From assembly GCA_963281255.1 (NCBI GenBank), contig OY725495.1, positions 1,798,001 to 1,862,000 of the forward strand: a stretch of DNA of 64,000 bases, written 5' to 3'. Of the stretch, positions 44,063 to 55,847 are shown piece after piece (position 1 is the stretch's first letter; the number at the start of each line of letters is the position of its first letter). This DNA comes from Aphrocallistes beatrix (lineage: Eukaryota; Porifera; Hexactinellida; Sceptrulophora; Aphrocallistidae). The notes beneath the pieces are model-generated. The model saw only the letters and a list, made by a program, of their open reading frames with translations, was not told the DNA's origin and did not search any database. Made by a program: the position numbers and the translations under genes.

Positions 44063-44862
44063 TTACAATAATGTAGTTTATGAATCATAGCTAATGGATG
44101 TTTATATTTGTTTCAAATTTCTCTGATAAATTTACAATGTTCAGCATTATAAGCTACTACTACTACATTACGTGGTAACTTACGTTCTCCATGGGAGTTC
44201 GAAAGGAATTTAGAATAATCCCGGCGACTACTTTTGAAAAGCCTGCTCCGAGAAAAATTGCAATTTTTAGAAGGATCTTCATTATGCCAAGAAGAGATAT
44301 GCTACAGCCTTGATATAACCTTTTGGATATTAGGAATACTTAGTTTCATTATCAATCTCAGTTGATTATTGCGATCTTAATTGATTCAATTGCCTCCCTA
44401 TGAAAGTTTGTCATTTTTAGAATGTACCAACGCAATATTATTGAAAAGATTATGCTTTAAATGTTTAAATTAAGCGGAGTATTTGGAGTATACTGTAAAT
44501 TGAAATACACGCATGTATTAACGATATTTTATATATTAAAACGCTAGGATTTTTTTTTGTTTGACCAAATTGATCGAAGAATTGGCAAGTCGTCGAGATT
44601 TGAAAATTGCCATGTAGGTATCAATTGATATGACTATGATTAATTTATAATAAGCGAATTTTACTCCTCTGCATAAAAATGGAAAACAATTTTTCACACT
44701 TTTTCTATACAATGTATATGACTACACCTTCACAATAGGAATCATTTACGACACGACAATAGACTATCATTTATATTCAAACTTCAACGCCAAAACATAT
44801 GTTAGATATCTCAATTTTATTAGTGTAGAGCATTAAAAAGGTTATCTGCATATTTCCTTTTA
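44063..44862. other. No gene; dispersed repeat at 44595-44765
   Basis: 44595-44765 (CATGTAGGT.TCAATTGATATGACTA through CAATTTTTCACAC) has a related copy at 56465-56640 in the same orientation. No ends identified. The remainder is AT-rich. Confidence 0.5.
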
Positions 44863-45274
44863 CAGTACCCGAACAAAAGTATTCGATCACCACGAAAACT
44901 TTTATACAAGTAGTATTGAAATAGAACTATTCACAGATGAATATGTTTTCAAACTGAAGAAATACTCTATTTTTGATTTCAAATTCGTAATCTCATATTC
45001 GAATTAATCAGAATTGAGAGCCGCCTCAACTCAATTACTAACTCCAAAGTTTATACCTTTGATACCTGATGTACTTGCCCCAAGTCACTGCCTTTATATA
45101 TGATGGCTATTAGTGACACAAAGTTGCACAAGTTGATAATTTTCTACATTAGAACGAGTATTTTTGATGAAGGTTCAAAAATGAGTAATTTGGATGTATA
45201 GTTTACGATTTAAAATAAAAAATAGAACATTTCTTACAGTTTCGAGGTGGTCGAATACTTTAGTTCGGGTACTG
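44863..45274. mobile_element. 412-bp TA-flanked MITE (first of three in a row)
   Basis: Ends: CAGTACCCGAACAAAAGTAT and, complemented, CAGTACCCGAACTAAAGTAT. TA at 44861-44862 and 45275-45276. A decayed right-end relative lies near 61790-61830 (GGTGGTCTAATACTTTTGTC). No coding frame. Mariner/Tc1-type by target and ends. Confidence 0.88.
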
Positions 45275-45276
45275 TA

Positions 45277-46046
45277 CAGGGTGGCTTTTAAGTTCTGTCC
45301 CAAGCTTCATTAGGTATAAAATCTCTTATACTCAAACAATCTTAGTTATTATGGTCTTTAAAGATTGTAATTCAAATATCCTCAATGATTTTAAAAGATT
45401 TTTCGAGTCTAAAACCTAGAACTGTGTTTTCTATGGTGTGTTTTGTGGAGAAAATATGTGTCCTGGCCGCAGCGAAATTCGAGAATCAGGGTCACTGCTT
45501 CTGTAAAAAAATGTCTCTATAATCAATGTTCCATGACGATTTAGCACCAGATACCTATCATTCACCATGAAAATATTTCACAAATCCATTGAATTCATTA
45601 TCAGAAACGAGATAAAGTTATTATTTCACGAGTTCAAATTACAATTTGCAAAATTACCCATAATGGCATTTTTTTTCACATCAAAAAATATGATCCAAAT
45701 GGTTGTCAATATATACTGATCTAAACGTCTTATATTTCTACAAATTGAGAGTGTTGGAGGAAAATGTGAGGGCTAATTTGTCCTAGAATTTGAAAACTCG
45801 AGAAAGATAATTTGAAAAGCAGTGGGCCCTGATTCTCGAAATTTTCTACGCGCCAGGACACATATTTTCTCCACAAAACTCTCCATACAAAACACAGTTC
45901 TAGGTCTTAGACTCGAAAAATCTTTAAAATCGTTAAGAATATTTGAATTATAATCTCTAAAGACCATAATAACTAAGATTGTTTAAGTACAAGAAATTTT
46001 ATGCGTAATCAAGCTTGGGAAAGAACTTAAAAGCCACCCACCTTGT
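45277..46046. mobile_element. 770-bp TA-flanked foldback element (second of three)
   Basis: Arms of about 230 bp start CAGGGTGGCTTTTAAGTTCT (left) and, complemented, CAAGGTGGGTGGCTTTTAAG (right). TA at 45275-45276, shared with the previous MITE, and 46047-46048. A single-arm relative is at 61850-62115. The frame at 45773-45967 is arm sequence, not a gene. Confidence 0.85.
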
Positions 46047-46052
46047 ATATAC

Positions 46053-46535
46053 AGTTGAAACCGGGTTTTTTTGACACCACATTTGCACGAAAAAATGTCA
46101 AAAAAACCCGATTGTCAAAAAAACCCAGTGTTGCGCATTGCACAACGAAGAAAATATATTTTAGATGTCATAGTAAGAATTATTAAGTATGTAAAGGTTA
46201 ATTTCTTGACTCCGTAGTCCTTGGCAATTACCGTCAGAGGGTGACCCTTGTTGAGACGCAGGACTATCTCGTGCCTTTCCGTCAGTGTCAGACGTTTCTG
46301 TTTTGTTATGGATGTCATGAACTAATTGCTGAAAATTGGGTGTCAAAAAAACACGGTGTCAACTGTACATAAAACTCAGATTTTTACACCAACAATTGTC
46401 AAAAAATACCGATTTTCAAAAAAAACCGATGGAAATTCTATAGTAGAAACATGAAAAAAACAATCTGCAGCAAAATATGTCAAAAAAATACGATTGTCAA
46501 AAAAACCCAGTGTAAAAAAAATCCGGTTTCGACTG
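46053..46535. mobile_element. 483-bp pogo/Tigger-like element (third of three)
   Basis: Ends CAGTTGAAACCGGGTTTTTT and, complemented, CAGTCGAAACCGGATTTTTT, with TA at 46051-46052 and 46536-46537. The motif TGTCAAAAAAACCC is iterated near both ends. It carries the transposase N-terminal fragment below. Confidence 0.88.
46115..46318 (-). pseudogene. pogo/Tigger transposase N-terminal HTH fragment
   Basis: MTSITKQKRLTLTERHEIVL followed by RLNKGHPLTVIAKDYGVKK is a CENP-B/Psq-type helix-turn-helix (K...LTL..K..II..L..G.....IA..YGV). The frame then runs into non-coding sequence; the HTH_Tnp_Tc5 and DDE parts are deleted. It confirms the superfamily of its host element. Confidence 0.75.
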
Positions 46536-46786
46536 TACTACATATTTTCACACCATTTGAAGAATTTTGAAAAATATACTAGAGACTAGTAGCTTCCAAA
46601 GTTGACATCGGGTCTTTAGAGGTGTAGAGCTTGAATATTGTATTTTTCGATCAATATAATAAATTATTTGTCTACTTTTTACATTAGATACATAAACTAA
46701 ACAAATTCCAAAATTATGCTAGAAACTCGCTTCCAGCGGTTGACGTGGGGTTTTGATTCCGAATATCGTGTTTTCGAATCTATATA

Positions 46787-47881
46787 CACTGCTTGAACAA
46801 AAATATTCGTACTCCTTGAATATTAAGAAATTTTGCCCCCACATACTAGTCGTATATTCAAATTACTCAAAGTGAAATTACTCAATCCAATGTAGGGTAC
46901 TTGTAATAAACACTCTTAACGTCTAAATGTAATGAAGTTCCAACTTCAGTATGTGTCTGCATGCCTCCTAAGTCTACGTAAGGTGACTCTCGTAAGTATA
47001 ACTGAAATGAATTCCTAACTTCAGTTTTTGTCTGCATGCTGTTTGATTTCTTCACGGCTTGCATTCTGTTGCTCATGCTTTCTACAAGTTGAGTTAGTGT
47101 CGATGATTGGATGTTGACCCATTCTTCCAAAAGGATATCTTCCAAGTCCTTTAGATTTTTTGGCAATGATTATCTTGCACCGATTTTTCTTTGTAAAATT
47201 CCCAGAGTGTCTCGATCGGATTTATGTCTGGACTTTGCGGGGGCCAGTCCATTACAAACGCACCGTTCCGATCGAACCAATTTCTGGATTGATTTGCTCG
47301 ATGAGCGAGTGCATTGTGCTGTTGGAAGATACAATTTCGCGAATATAACTTGACGAATTTAGTCTACCATTGACTGTGTAACAAGGGCCCAGTTGATCAC
47401 CACAAAAACAGCCCCAAATCTTCTAATGATAAAGATGCTAAACTCTAAATCAAGAGTAGAATGTGAAAAAAATGAAAATTACTGTGAGTACGACAATTAC
47501 GTACTAAACATTTGAATTCAAAACATTCTAGACAGTGAAAACTAAATGTACTATAGACATAGGCATTATTATGCACCTAGAATAAAACAGTTTGGTCTAG
47601 TAAGAACCATAACATTTCGCTTTTACAAGATCAAGGGGTGAGCTTACAATTCTTGCGATTTACAAACAAATCCTCAAGAATTGACATTTCTCTGAATTCA
47701 GAGAAACTGAGATATTGAGTGAAGATAAATGGAAAACAATATATGTCTTCAAAATAGTATTTTCTATTCATGATGGAACCTAAAAAGTATTAGAAAGCAT
47801 GCGCACAAAAATATAAAAATAAAATGCTTTACAAATGTAAGAGGTATTTGTAAATGTATGAATACTTTTGTTCAAGCAGTG
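46787..47881. mobile_element. 1095-bp Tc1-like element, TA-flanked
   Basis: Ends CACTGCTTGAACAAAAATAT and, complemented, CACTGCTTGAACAAAAGTAT. TA at 46785-46786 and 47882-47883. It carries only the rear part of a transposase gene, so it is an internally deleted copy, inserted in the tandem repeat. Confidence 0.88.
46985..47400 (-). pseudogene. Tc1-family transposase C-terminal part
   Basis: Minus-strand frames give FQQHNALAHRANQSRNWFDR, WPPQSPDINPIETLWEF, then, after a frame change near 47165, PKNLKDLEDILLEEWVNIQS and LVESMSNRMQAV. These are the second and third catalytic blocks (QQDNA.H, WP..SPDLNPIE) and the tail of Tc1 transposases. The second block has His instead of the catalytic Asp (QQHNA). 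The DNA-binding domain is gone. Confidence 0.8.
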
Positions 47882-48010
47882 TAATATTTTTGTTTACTTT
47901 TAAATACAATAGATACATAAAGTTAACAAATTCTGAAAATAGGCTAGATATTATATTCCAACGTTGACATGGGATTTTTAGTCGTGTAGATTTAGAATTC
48001 TTTTTATTAT

Positions 48011-48554
48011 GGACCAAACCTTTCTTCTCCAGTTCTGAATTCATTATTCACCGTAGATGAATGATCTTTTTAGTAGTAAATTATAATCAAAATCAACCGT
48101 ATTTGGTAGAACGCAGGGCAACTCTGCGGACATGCAGGAAATGTCCTTAAGTCGAGCAGCGCAAGCAAGCGAAGCTTATACATTATAATTTAATGATTTT
48201 GAATTAACAATCATTCGTATTTTTGTGTCAGATATTATATTTGAATCCCAATATGCTGATGTTGATTATCTAACAAAACGATTTTAATTGTGAAATTATC
48301 ACAAAAGGGATTTGCTTCAGTCAATTTTGAAAGAATCATACATTATTCATGTATTCATGGTTATAGTTAAAAATGATATTTACCCAACAAAAAGATATAC
48401 AATTTATTCAGTGATTATATCAATACTGCATTAGTTACTCCTCATTTCAATGAGGAATATCTTAACAATTCTAGTGGCTTGAATTTCAAAATTTATTTGT
48501 TATAGTGCATCAAATATATCGTTGTCTGGTCAACAGTATTTTTATTCAATAAAA
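48011..48554. other. No gene; HT-tail scrap at 48148-48178
   Basis: AGTCGAGCAGCGCAAGCAAG plus CGAAGC at 48148-48178 is an isolated HT-repeat GC tail in R orientation. The rest is AT-rich. Confidence 0.5.
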
Positions 48555-48912
48555 GATATCGGATCCCAGCATAGGCACCAAGTGTGGGTACTTGTGGGGG
48601 CAGCCCCCCCAGGTTTGGAGCGTGTGGAGGGCCGTGGTGCTGGGCAATGGAGCAGTGGAGGAAGCTGTGGTACGGTAGGACTGCACAGAAACTTATAGGT
48701 TACAACTAGGTTACAACTAAATTTTGTTAATTGAGTCTAAATATCTATCCCAATCACATTTTTCTTCCATTATAGTCAGAGATTTTATTTCCCTAGATAA
48801 CAACAATGGCTATATATCGATATTTGAGCATCTAAGATTCAAAAAAATTTCTGGGGGTCAAACTCCCACAGGTTTATTCCATTTTCCAAAACTTGGCACC
48901 TATGGATCCCAG
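48555..48912. repeat. Imperfect foldback around a GC-rich centre
   Basis: GGATCCCAGCATAGGCACCA near 48560 is loosely mirrored by TGGCACCTATGGATCCC near 48908. The centre has GTGGGGGCAGCCCCCCC and ACTCCCACAG. Possibly an eroded MITE; no TSD found. Confidence 0.4.
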
Positions 48913-48919
48913 GAATATT

Positions 48920-50722
48920 AAATGAATCGACATTAAAATACTCTTTCTTATCGAAGACACAGCTATATAAATTTAAGTCATATTGTGATTTACTATTATA
49001 AATCAACTACAGAATATAGATTTAATAAATGCAAATTTTAATCATGAATTCGAATTTTGAAACTTGGTACTTTGAAATCCAAATTGGGAGTTATTTGATG
49101 CTATTATTTAAATTTTAATATTAATTGTCTAATGCATAGTAAGTCGAGTTCATTTCTATGCTAGATGGGTGTTAGATTTCATTTTTCAGACTATTTTGAT
49201 TAAATCAAATGGTTTTATTCTAATTAAGAAATTTAAAATTGATTGTGTCAGAACCTTTGTGGCACCGTTTATATTATTACAATAAGTTAAAAGTACACTT
49301 TCTCAATCTGAATTACTGGCTTTATTATTGTTTCTTTTTACTTTATTTATTTCCTTCTTTTATTTAGAGATTTGATTCAATCTATAAATTTTGGTAATAA
49401 TGATGAAGTTTTTCGGTGGTGTAGTACATCAGTCCCATTTGATTATCATGGATATTCCACAAATCAAGTATGCTTTTATTTTACTTTTCATTGATATCCT
49501 TTTAGCTATTTTTGGAAGTAATTCTTGCTGGTCAATCGCATTTTCATTTATTTTTTATGGGAAACTTAAGATAAATAAAATTTATTCAATCCAGTTAATT
49601 ATTATTAGTCCAGAATAACTTTTTTAAAATTTAAACCCCAAAAATCTGAACAAGTCCTTAATATCACTGAAGCTATTCAAAGGCATCCTTGAAAACATAT
49701 CAAATGTCGGAAATTCCAATTCCTAACACATTTATTTTTTTAATTACTTAGAATTGGTGATATCAGCCAATTATAGATATTCTATGCAATTAAAATGTCA
49801 GGTAAGCCTCGCTATGTATGCATAGAAGAAAAAAAGATTTTTCAATTCGGACCATTCATTCAATAGTTATTACCAAATAATCACCCAGTACGGACAAAAT
49901 CTCCCGATTAGGCGATCCGTTGAAATACCATAACTTTAAAGCTATAAGTGTTTAGCGATTAAAATGGAAAAATCAGCAAGCAGTTTTCTATACCTTGATA
50001 ATATTATATTTAGAACTAAAACTATTTTAAAACTTTTTTTATATTGATTATGAAAAAGCCGTTGTCAAATGCCCAAAATCAACGAAATTAGCGAATATTT
50101 TTTAAATTTTCAATAAAATATTTTTCTGAATCGGGTCAAAAACAATGTCTACAGTTTGAAAATGTACTATTGCATTTGATTATTGATATTAATTCTCATT
50201 ATTATTGAATTTGATGTTAAAATCCACATTTTATGGTGAATATATGATGTAATTTTCGTCAAAGATTGATATAAGTAATTTGCTATACTTTTTATACTGC
50301 AAACCATGATCCTGGTTACTATAATACAACCTGAGATCCAGTACATTCGCTTTCATTTGATATTTAATTTTCCAATATATATAAGCAGCCCTCGCTGTTC
50401 ACGTAGTATTTAACTTTTCTCGAATATTCTCGGTTATATTGAACTTTATAAAACAGCAATAGCATTACAGCTATTTTGAATACTTAAAAATATGATCATT
50501 TTTGCGATATTATTAATAATCTCATAATTTAGCTGCGTCTTAAATCTAGGAACATAAACCCTGCTGTTTCCACTAGTAACTATTATTTCGCTGTTCCTGG
50601 TAATTCTCGTATTCGAAAACATCGACATTTGCCATGATTGTAAAGAACACGATTTCTCCCCTCTACCGTTAAGAATTTGGACTTAATAATTTACGAAGTT
50701 TCACTGAATTGGCATCGTCTCT
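48920..50722. other. No gene I can support
   Basis: AT-rich. A splice-bounded 33-codon frame near 49367-49470 is discussed under rejected items. No repeats recognised. Confidence 0.35.
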
Positions 50723-50724
50723 TA

Positions 50725-51938
50725 AGGTTGGTGTTTCCTTCCAGAACTAACTTTAAAAGTTTTCATTATTTTCTCCTGAAATTTTTTGTGGAAACTATTC
50801 TCGATGAGTTATCTGTAAAAATACACTTTTCGGGAGCCCAAGAAGTAAGAGAAAAATTGTTTTTTTCCCAAATGACCTAATTTATAGAGGACATTCAAGG
50901 AAACTTCAATGCCTTATGCCTCTTTTGCTCAATTATTCTTACACAAAATGGTTGAATAAAGAAAATAATAGGAATAGAATTTTCAATTTTAACCCAAATA
51001 ACTTTTTCTTTCAAATTTCGTTTATACAAAATTTAGAGGCAGATTTTCGTAAGGAAAAATATTTTAACTTTTTTCTAAAGTAGAATATCAAAAATCTGTC
51101 TCTATCATTTTGTTCTACGTGACGAGATCTTTCTAAAACCGTCGAGTTTTTAACTCTACGACCTTTGTAACTAGAGATTCCTCCTTTGTAAAATTGATTT
51201 TTTAAGTGCTAAAAACAGGCTACAAAGCAATTTTCTTCGGAAAGGCTTGATTTCCATTTGTTTTTACGGTATTCTGATAATATAAAACATCAAAACATCC
51301 TCAATCAACAACTTGTAGTAGTACTTAACTTCAAAATATGACATATCAAATATTTTCACATCATGACACCTTCAAAAGTGTAAAAAGTTGACAGTTATCA
51401 CTGGGGGCCCAAAAATGACCATGTCCGATAGTTTCCGCCGAAATCCCATACCTATAACTTTATTTGACTATGCCAGGTCGTTATTTTAATACTGAATTCG
51501 TACTTAGCACTAAATTTCCAGCAATTTGATATATATATTGACCATATTTGGAAATATTTGTGGTTGCCTTTTCCTAGCAACGGTCAGGAATGTTAAAAAA
51601 TTCCTGGCCGTTGCTAGGCACGGTCAAACAAAAATGTTTCCAAATATGGTCAATATATATATCAAATTGCTGGAAATCTAGTGCTGAGCATGAATTCAGC
51701 ATTAAAAAGATGATCTAGCACTGTTTAAAGAAGTTAGAGCTGTGGGACATTTCGCATTTAAAATGTGTCGTTTTTAGAGCGACACCAGGTGATACAAGTG
51801 GCTCAAAGTGGCGAAATATTGGGGCTGGACTTAATCGGGATTATTGTTTAGAACCCTTATAAGGATCTAAAAATGATAAAAAAGCAATTTGGGCACATTT
51901 TTAATAAAAAACAAGTTTCGCATGGGAAACACCAACCT
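50725..51938. mobile_element. 1.2-kb palindromic element, TA-flanked
   Basis: Ends AGGTTGGTGTTTCC and its complement GGAAACACCAACCT, with TA at 50723-50724 and 51939-51940. The inner 450 bp (about 51400-51790) folds back on itself almost end to end, with a tip stem TTCCTGACCGTTGCTAGG at 51583-51615. Arms diverge towards the outside. No transposase frame. Confidence 0.75.
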
Positions 51939-51940
51939 TA

Positions 51941-52471
51941 ACTACTTTGAGGCCATCATGCACGATGCAACCTTTTTTAATGCAAGAAATTTGTACTAGC
52001 ATCCAAAGAATTATCTAGGAGCGCGAGACGCTCCTTTAGGCGTATAATTCTAAGCCCTAAAGTGTTTAGGAGCGAGAAAATTTAGAATATTAGCCAATTT
52101 ACCCACTATTATAATGTTATTTATCGATTTAGGCGTATGAAAATTTATGGGTTTAAGAATAGGAGCGTATCTCTGGAAGGCTGTATAATGCCCTGCTGGC
52201 ATCTATGTGGGAGTTTTGTAAGCAATTTTTACATCATGTGTGTTGAAATATTACATGCGGCTTTGTTTTCAACGTATATGGTGACTTGAGATTCAGAATG
52301 AATTGTTCTGTTGAAAATTATAATTTTTTAATGCATCTTAATCAATAAATGGTAGTAATATATGTGCATAATATTGTAATATCATGGGGAAACGGGAGGA
52401 GGTCGGAAAATAGAAATTCCACCTTACATTTCTCAACCATAAATGCATTTTGTATTCAAATAATCGTATCA
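51941..52471. other. No gene seen
   Basis: AT-rich; 52020-52080 has CGCTCCTTTAGGCG-like words, otherwise nothing. Confidence 0.35.
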
Positions 52472-54515
52472 ACAAGCGCGCTTCGCTTGCTTACGCTGTA
52501 CGGCTTGCGGACACTTTGTGTCCGCCGGTGGAGCCCTTTGAGACGTCAATTAATTATAACGGGTATGACATCTCTAAATACGTCTGTCGTACTGTTTTAA
52601 TCGATATCGCACGGAAAATCACCAAATTCATCAGTTTTAAAAATTTTGTTTTGTACTGATGACGTCATAAAAGAGTGAGGAGTAATTATATTTTGATGAT
52701 ATCATAGGTGAGATATATTAATATAAACAGTCTATTTAAATTTCATCCTTCTATCACTTAAAACGGCTGAATTATGGTCGAAAAACTGAAATTTCTAATT
52801 CTAAAAAGGTGACAATGACGTCCTAATTTCATGATGAGTCGACATTTCCGTCTGATCTCAGAACTTAGTGGAGCCATAGTCAAAATACTCCAACATGCCA
52901 AAAATCAGCTTTCTGTACCTCGCAGTTTCTTCAATCACGTCGATACAGATATACGTATATCTTTACTATTAAAACTCGGTTAATGTGTATATTTGTTTGT
53001 ATATTTTTATATTTCTGTAACGAATTGATTGAAGAAACTCCCAGACACAGAAAGCTGATCTTTTGCATGTAGGAGTCTTTTGCTATGTCTCCACTAAGTT
53101 CTGAGCTCAGATGAAAATGTCAACTCATCATGGAATTATGACGTATTGTCACCTTTTTTATAATTAGAAATTTCAGTTTTTCGACTATAACTCAGTCATT
53201 TTAGGTGATAGAAGGCTGAAATTTTAACAGAATGTGTATATTAATATTCCTCACATGTGATACAACTATAATCAAAAATGATGACTCATCACTCTGTTAT
53301 CACGTCATCATTACGCATCAAAATTTTCTAAATTGGCTAATTTAGTGATTTTTCGTGCGATATCGATTATAACAGCAGGACAGACGTATTTAGAGATGTC
53401 ATCCTCTATATGATTAATCAATGGTTGGACATGAGAATATATATATATATATATATATATATACTTGTATATATATATATCTGTAACGAATTGATTGAAG
53501 AAACTGTCAGGCCCAGAAAGCTGATTTTTGGCATGTGGGAGTCTTTTGGCTATGGCTCCAGTAAGTTCTGAGCTCAGACAAAAATGTCGACTCATCATGG
53601 AATTATGACGTCATTGTCACATTTTTAAAAGTTAAGCAATACAGTTATTCAAGCATAACTCAGCCATTATAGGAGATAGAATGCTGAAATTTTAATAGAA
53701 TCTGTATACTAACATGCGTTACATATGATGCAACTATCACCAAAAAATGATGACTCATCACTTTGTTATGATGTTATCATTACTCATCAAATTTTAAAAT
53801 TGACAAATTTGGTGATTATTCGAGTGATATCGATTTTAAAACTAAGATGGACACATTTAGATATGATATCTCCCGTTTAATTAACCAATGTCACCTCCAG
53901 GCGACCGAAGGGAGCCTCCGGCGGGCACTTTGTGTCCGCCAGCCGCGCAGCGCATGCAAGCGAATATATATCTGTAACGAATTGATTGAAGAAACTGTCG
54001 GGCGCAGAAGGCTGATTTTTGGCATGTGGGAGTCTTTTGGCTATGGCTCCAGTAAGTTCTGAGCTCAGAGGAAAATGTCTACTCATCATGGAATTATGAC
54101 GTCATTGTCACATTTTAAAAAGTTAAGCAACACAGTTATTCGGGCATAACTCAGCCATTAAAGGAGATAGAAGGCTGAAATTTTAATAGGATCTGTATCC
54201 TAACACGTCTCACATATGATGCAGCTATCATCAAAAAATGATGACTCATCACTTTACTATGACGTCATCATTACTAATCAAAATTTTTAAAATTGACAAA
54301 TTTGGTGTTTTTTTGAGTGATATCGTTTTAAAACTAAGATGGACCATAGCCTACTACATACAGGATATCTATTTAATAATATCACTAAGATAGACATATT
54401 TAGAAAAGTTATTTCCTTTATAATTAACCAATGTTGCCCAAGGCGACCGAAGGGAGCCTCTCGCGGACACAAAGTGCCCGCCAGTCGCGAAGCGCAAGCA
54501 AGCGAAGCACGCTTA
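52472..54515. repeat. HT-repeat array: F, R, R, R
   Basis: F 52472-52970 meets R 52965-53430 at a shared TTTACTATTAAAACTCG end (head to head). R 53465-53967 is followed directly by R 53968-54515: the GC tail (GCGCAGCGCATGCAAGCGAA) abuts TATATATCTGTAACGAATTG of the next copy. (TA)n of about 40 bp lies at 53437-53480. The hairpin GGCGGACACTTTGTGTCCGCC is intact at about 52505 and about 53925. Copies share more than 85% of positions by eye. Confidence 0.88.
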
Positions 54516-54534
54516 TATATATACTTAGGTCATT

Positions 54535-55847
54535 TCAAAAGTACTGATCACTATTGATTTTTGACAGCTAGTGGTTATCGAATGTACCAATTAATATAAT
54601 CCAGATAGCATTACCCATTCTCTCCTAATATCTAAAAGAATTTTTAAGATAACATAAGTATTTTTCTTATAATCATCATTTCAATCTCGTCAGTTTTGGC
54701 TACTTATACATTTATGGCTTCAAAATCGTCTATTATTGAGCAAGAGCAAAGGGCGTATATCAAGTTTCGATCACTGCTAAAAGATTCGAACAGGAATATC
54801 CACAATGATCTCGTGGAAGTTTGTGGAGATCAAACACTAGATTATTCCACGGTTAGAAGATGGGCTCGACTATTTAGAGAGTGAAGAGGCAGCATTGAAG
54901 ATGTGCCTCGGACTGGTAGGCCTAAATCTGCAACCGGTGAACCCTCAATTGAGTTGGTTGGTGAATTTCTTCGAAATGACCCTTGTTGATCTATTGAAGA
55001 GCTTTCTAAGTATACGGATATCTTAACGGGAAATATTTATCACATTCTGAATGAAGGTCTCTGAGTAAGGAAGGTTTGCGCTCGGTGGGTGCCGTATTTG
55101 CTGTCAGAGGCCCGGATGAAACAGAGGGTAGAATGTTGTGAAAATCTTCTACATTACGAAAAATTTGATGCAAGGCGACTCTATGAGATAGTAACCATAG
55201 ATTAAACTTGGATTTACTATTCACAACCTAAATCCAAGGAAAAATCTAAGTGTTGGCTGCATCCCGGCGAACCCCGACCTAAAAGACCGCGTCCAGATTT
55301 CCGTGCCAAGAAGGTAATATACGCAATTGCGTTTGACGCCTACGGTTCAGTTGCTCAGGTTTGCGTTCCGAAGGGCCAGAATGTTACTGGAGACTTTTAT
55401 TGCACTCATGTGCTCGCAGAAGTCAGTAAACACTACACAGAGCGTCGGCCGAGAACTGGTCCTCGTGGAATAAAACTTCTGCATGATAATGCCAGTAGCC
55501 ATAAAACTAAACAAGTCACCGCATACATCAAGGATATAGGGATGAAAACACTGAATCACCCTCCCTATTCCCCTGACCTAAGCCCTTGTGACTTCTGGTT
55601 GTTTTAAAGCTGAAATGTCATCTCTCTGATAAGGAGTTCACTAGCCGAAAGGAGATCGGACTAGACCAGACCCAAATACCTCAATACAAGGTTTTTGGAT
55701 CCATTGCTTATACAAGAAGTGCTCTTATTGCAATTTTAGCCCTAAACCGGAAGATGCCATTATAAATCTGCACTTGAGAAGCCTACCTTACGCAACCACT
55801 AAATCATGTGAACTTTTGGTGATCAAAGTAAACTATTTGAAGGGTAA
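54535..55847. mobile_element. Mariner-family element, 1.3 kb
   Basis: The left end TTAGGTCATTTCAAAAGTAC-TGATCAC is matched by a more decayed right end (complement TTACCCTTCAAATAGTTTAC-TTTGATCAC). Inserted at the TA-rich end of an HT repeat. Contains a nearly full-length transposase gene. Confidence 0.75.
54714..55607 (+). pseudogene. Mariner transposase with four in-frame stops
   Basis: One frame throughout from MASKSSIIEQEQRAYIKFRS. Helix-turn-helix and linker (WARLFRE*RGSIEDVPRTGRP), then first catalytic block VTID*TWIYYSQP, where the Glu after the catalytic Asp is a stop. Second block LLHDNASSHKT, third LNHPPYSPDLSPCDFWLF (D34D type). Stops at 54882, and later within NDPC*S, NEGL*V and TID*TW, all one substitution from sense codons. 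After WLF a small frameshift leads into LKLKCHLSDKEF, the expected continuation. Decay by point mutation with length preserved implies moderate age. Confidence 0.88.

Larger units (their letters stand above)
46555..48010 (+). repeat. Tandem repeat, about 150-bp unit, split by a Tc1 element
   Basis: Units share ATAGATACATAAA, AACAAATTC(C/T), AATTATGCTAGA or AATAGGCTAGA, GTTGACATGGG and TCTTTAGAGGTGTAG-like words. There are roughly two units left of 46787 and one right of 47881, about 20-25% diverged. The unit continues across the inserted element. A small satellite-like block. Confidence 0.6.

Noticed and set aside
49367-49470. Splice-bounded 33-codon frame DLIQSINFGNNDEVFRWC...
   Set aside because: Plausible acceptor (TTCTTTTATTTAG), but no similarity to huntingtin, a phase that does not fit the last exon, and too short to support alone.
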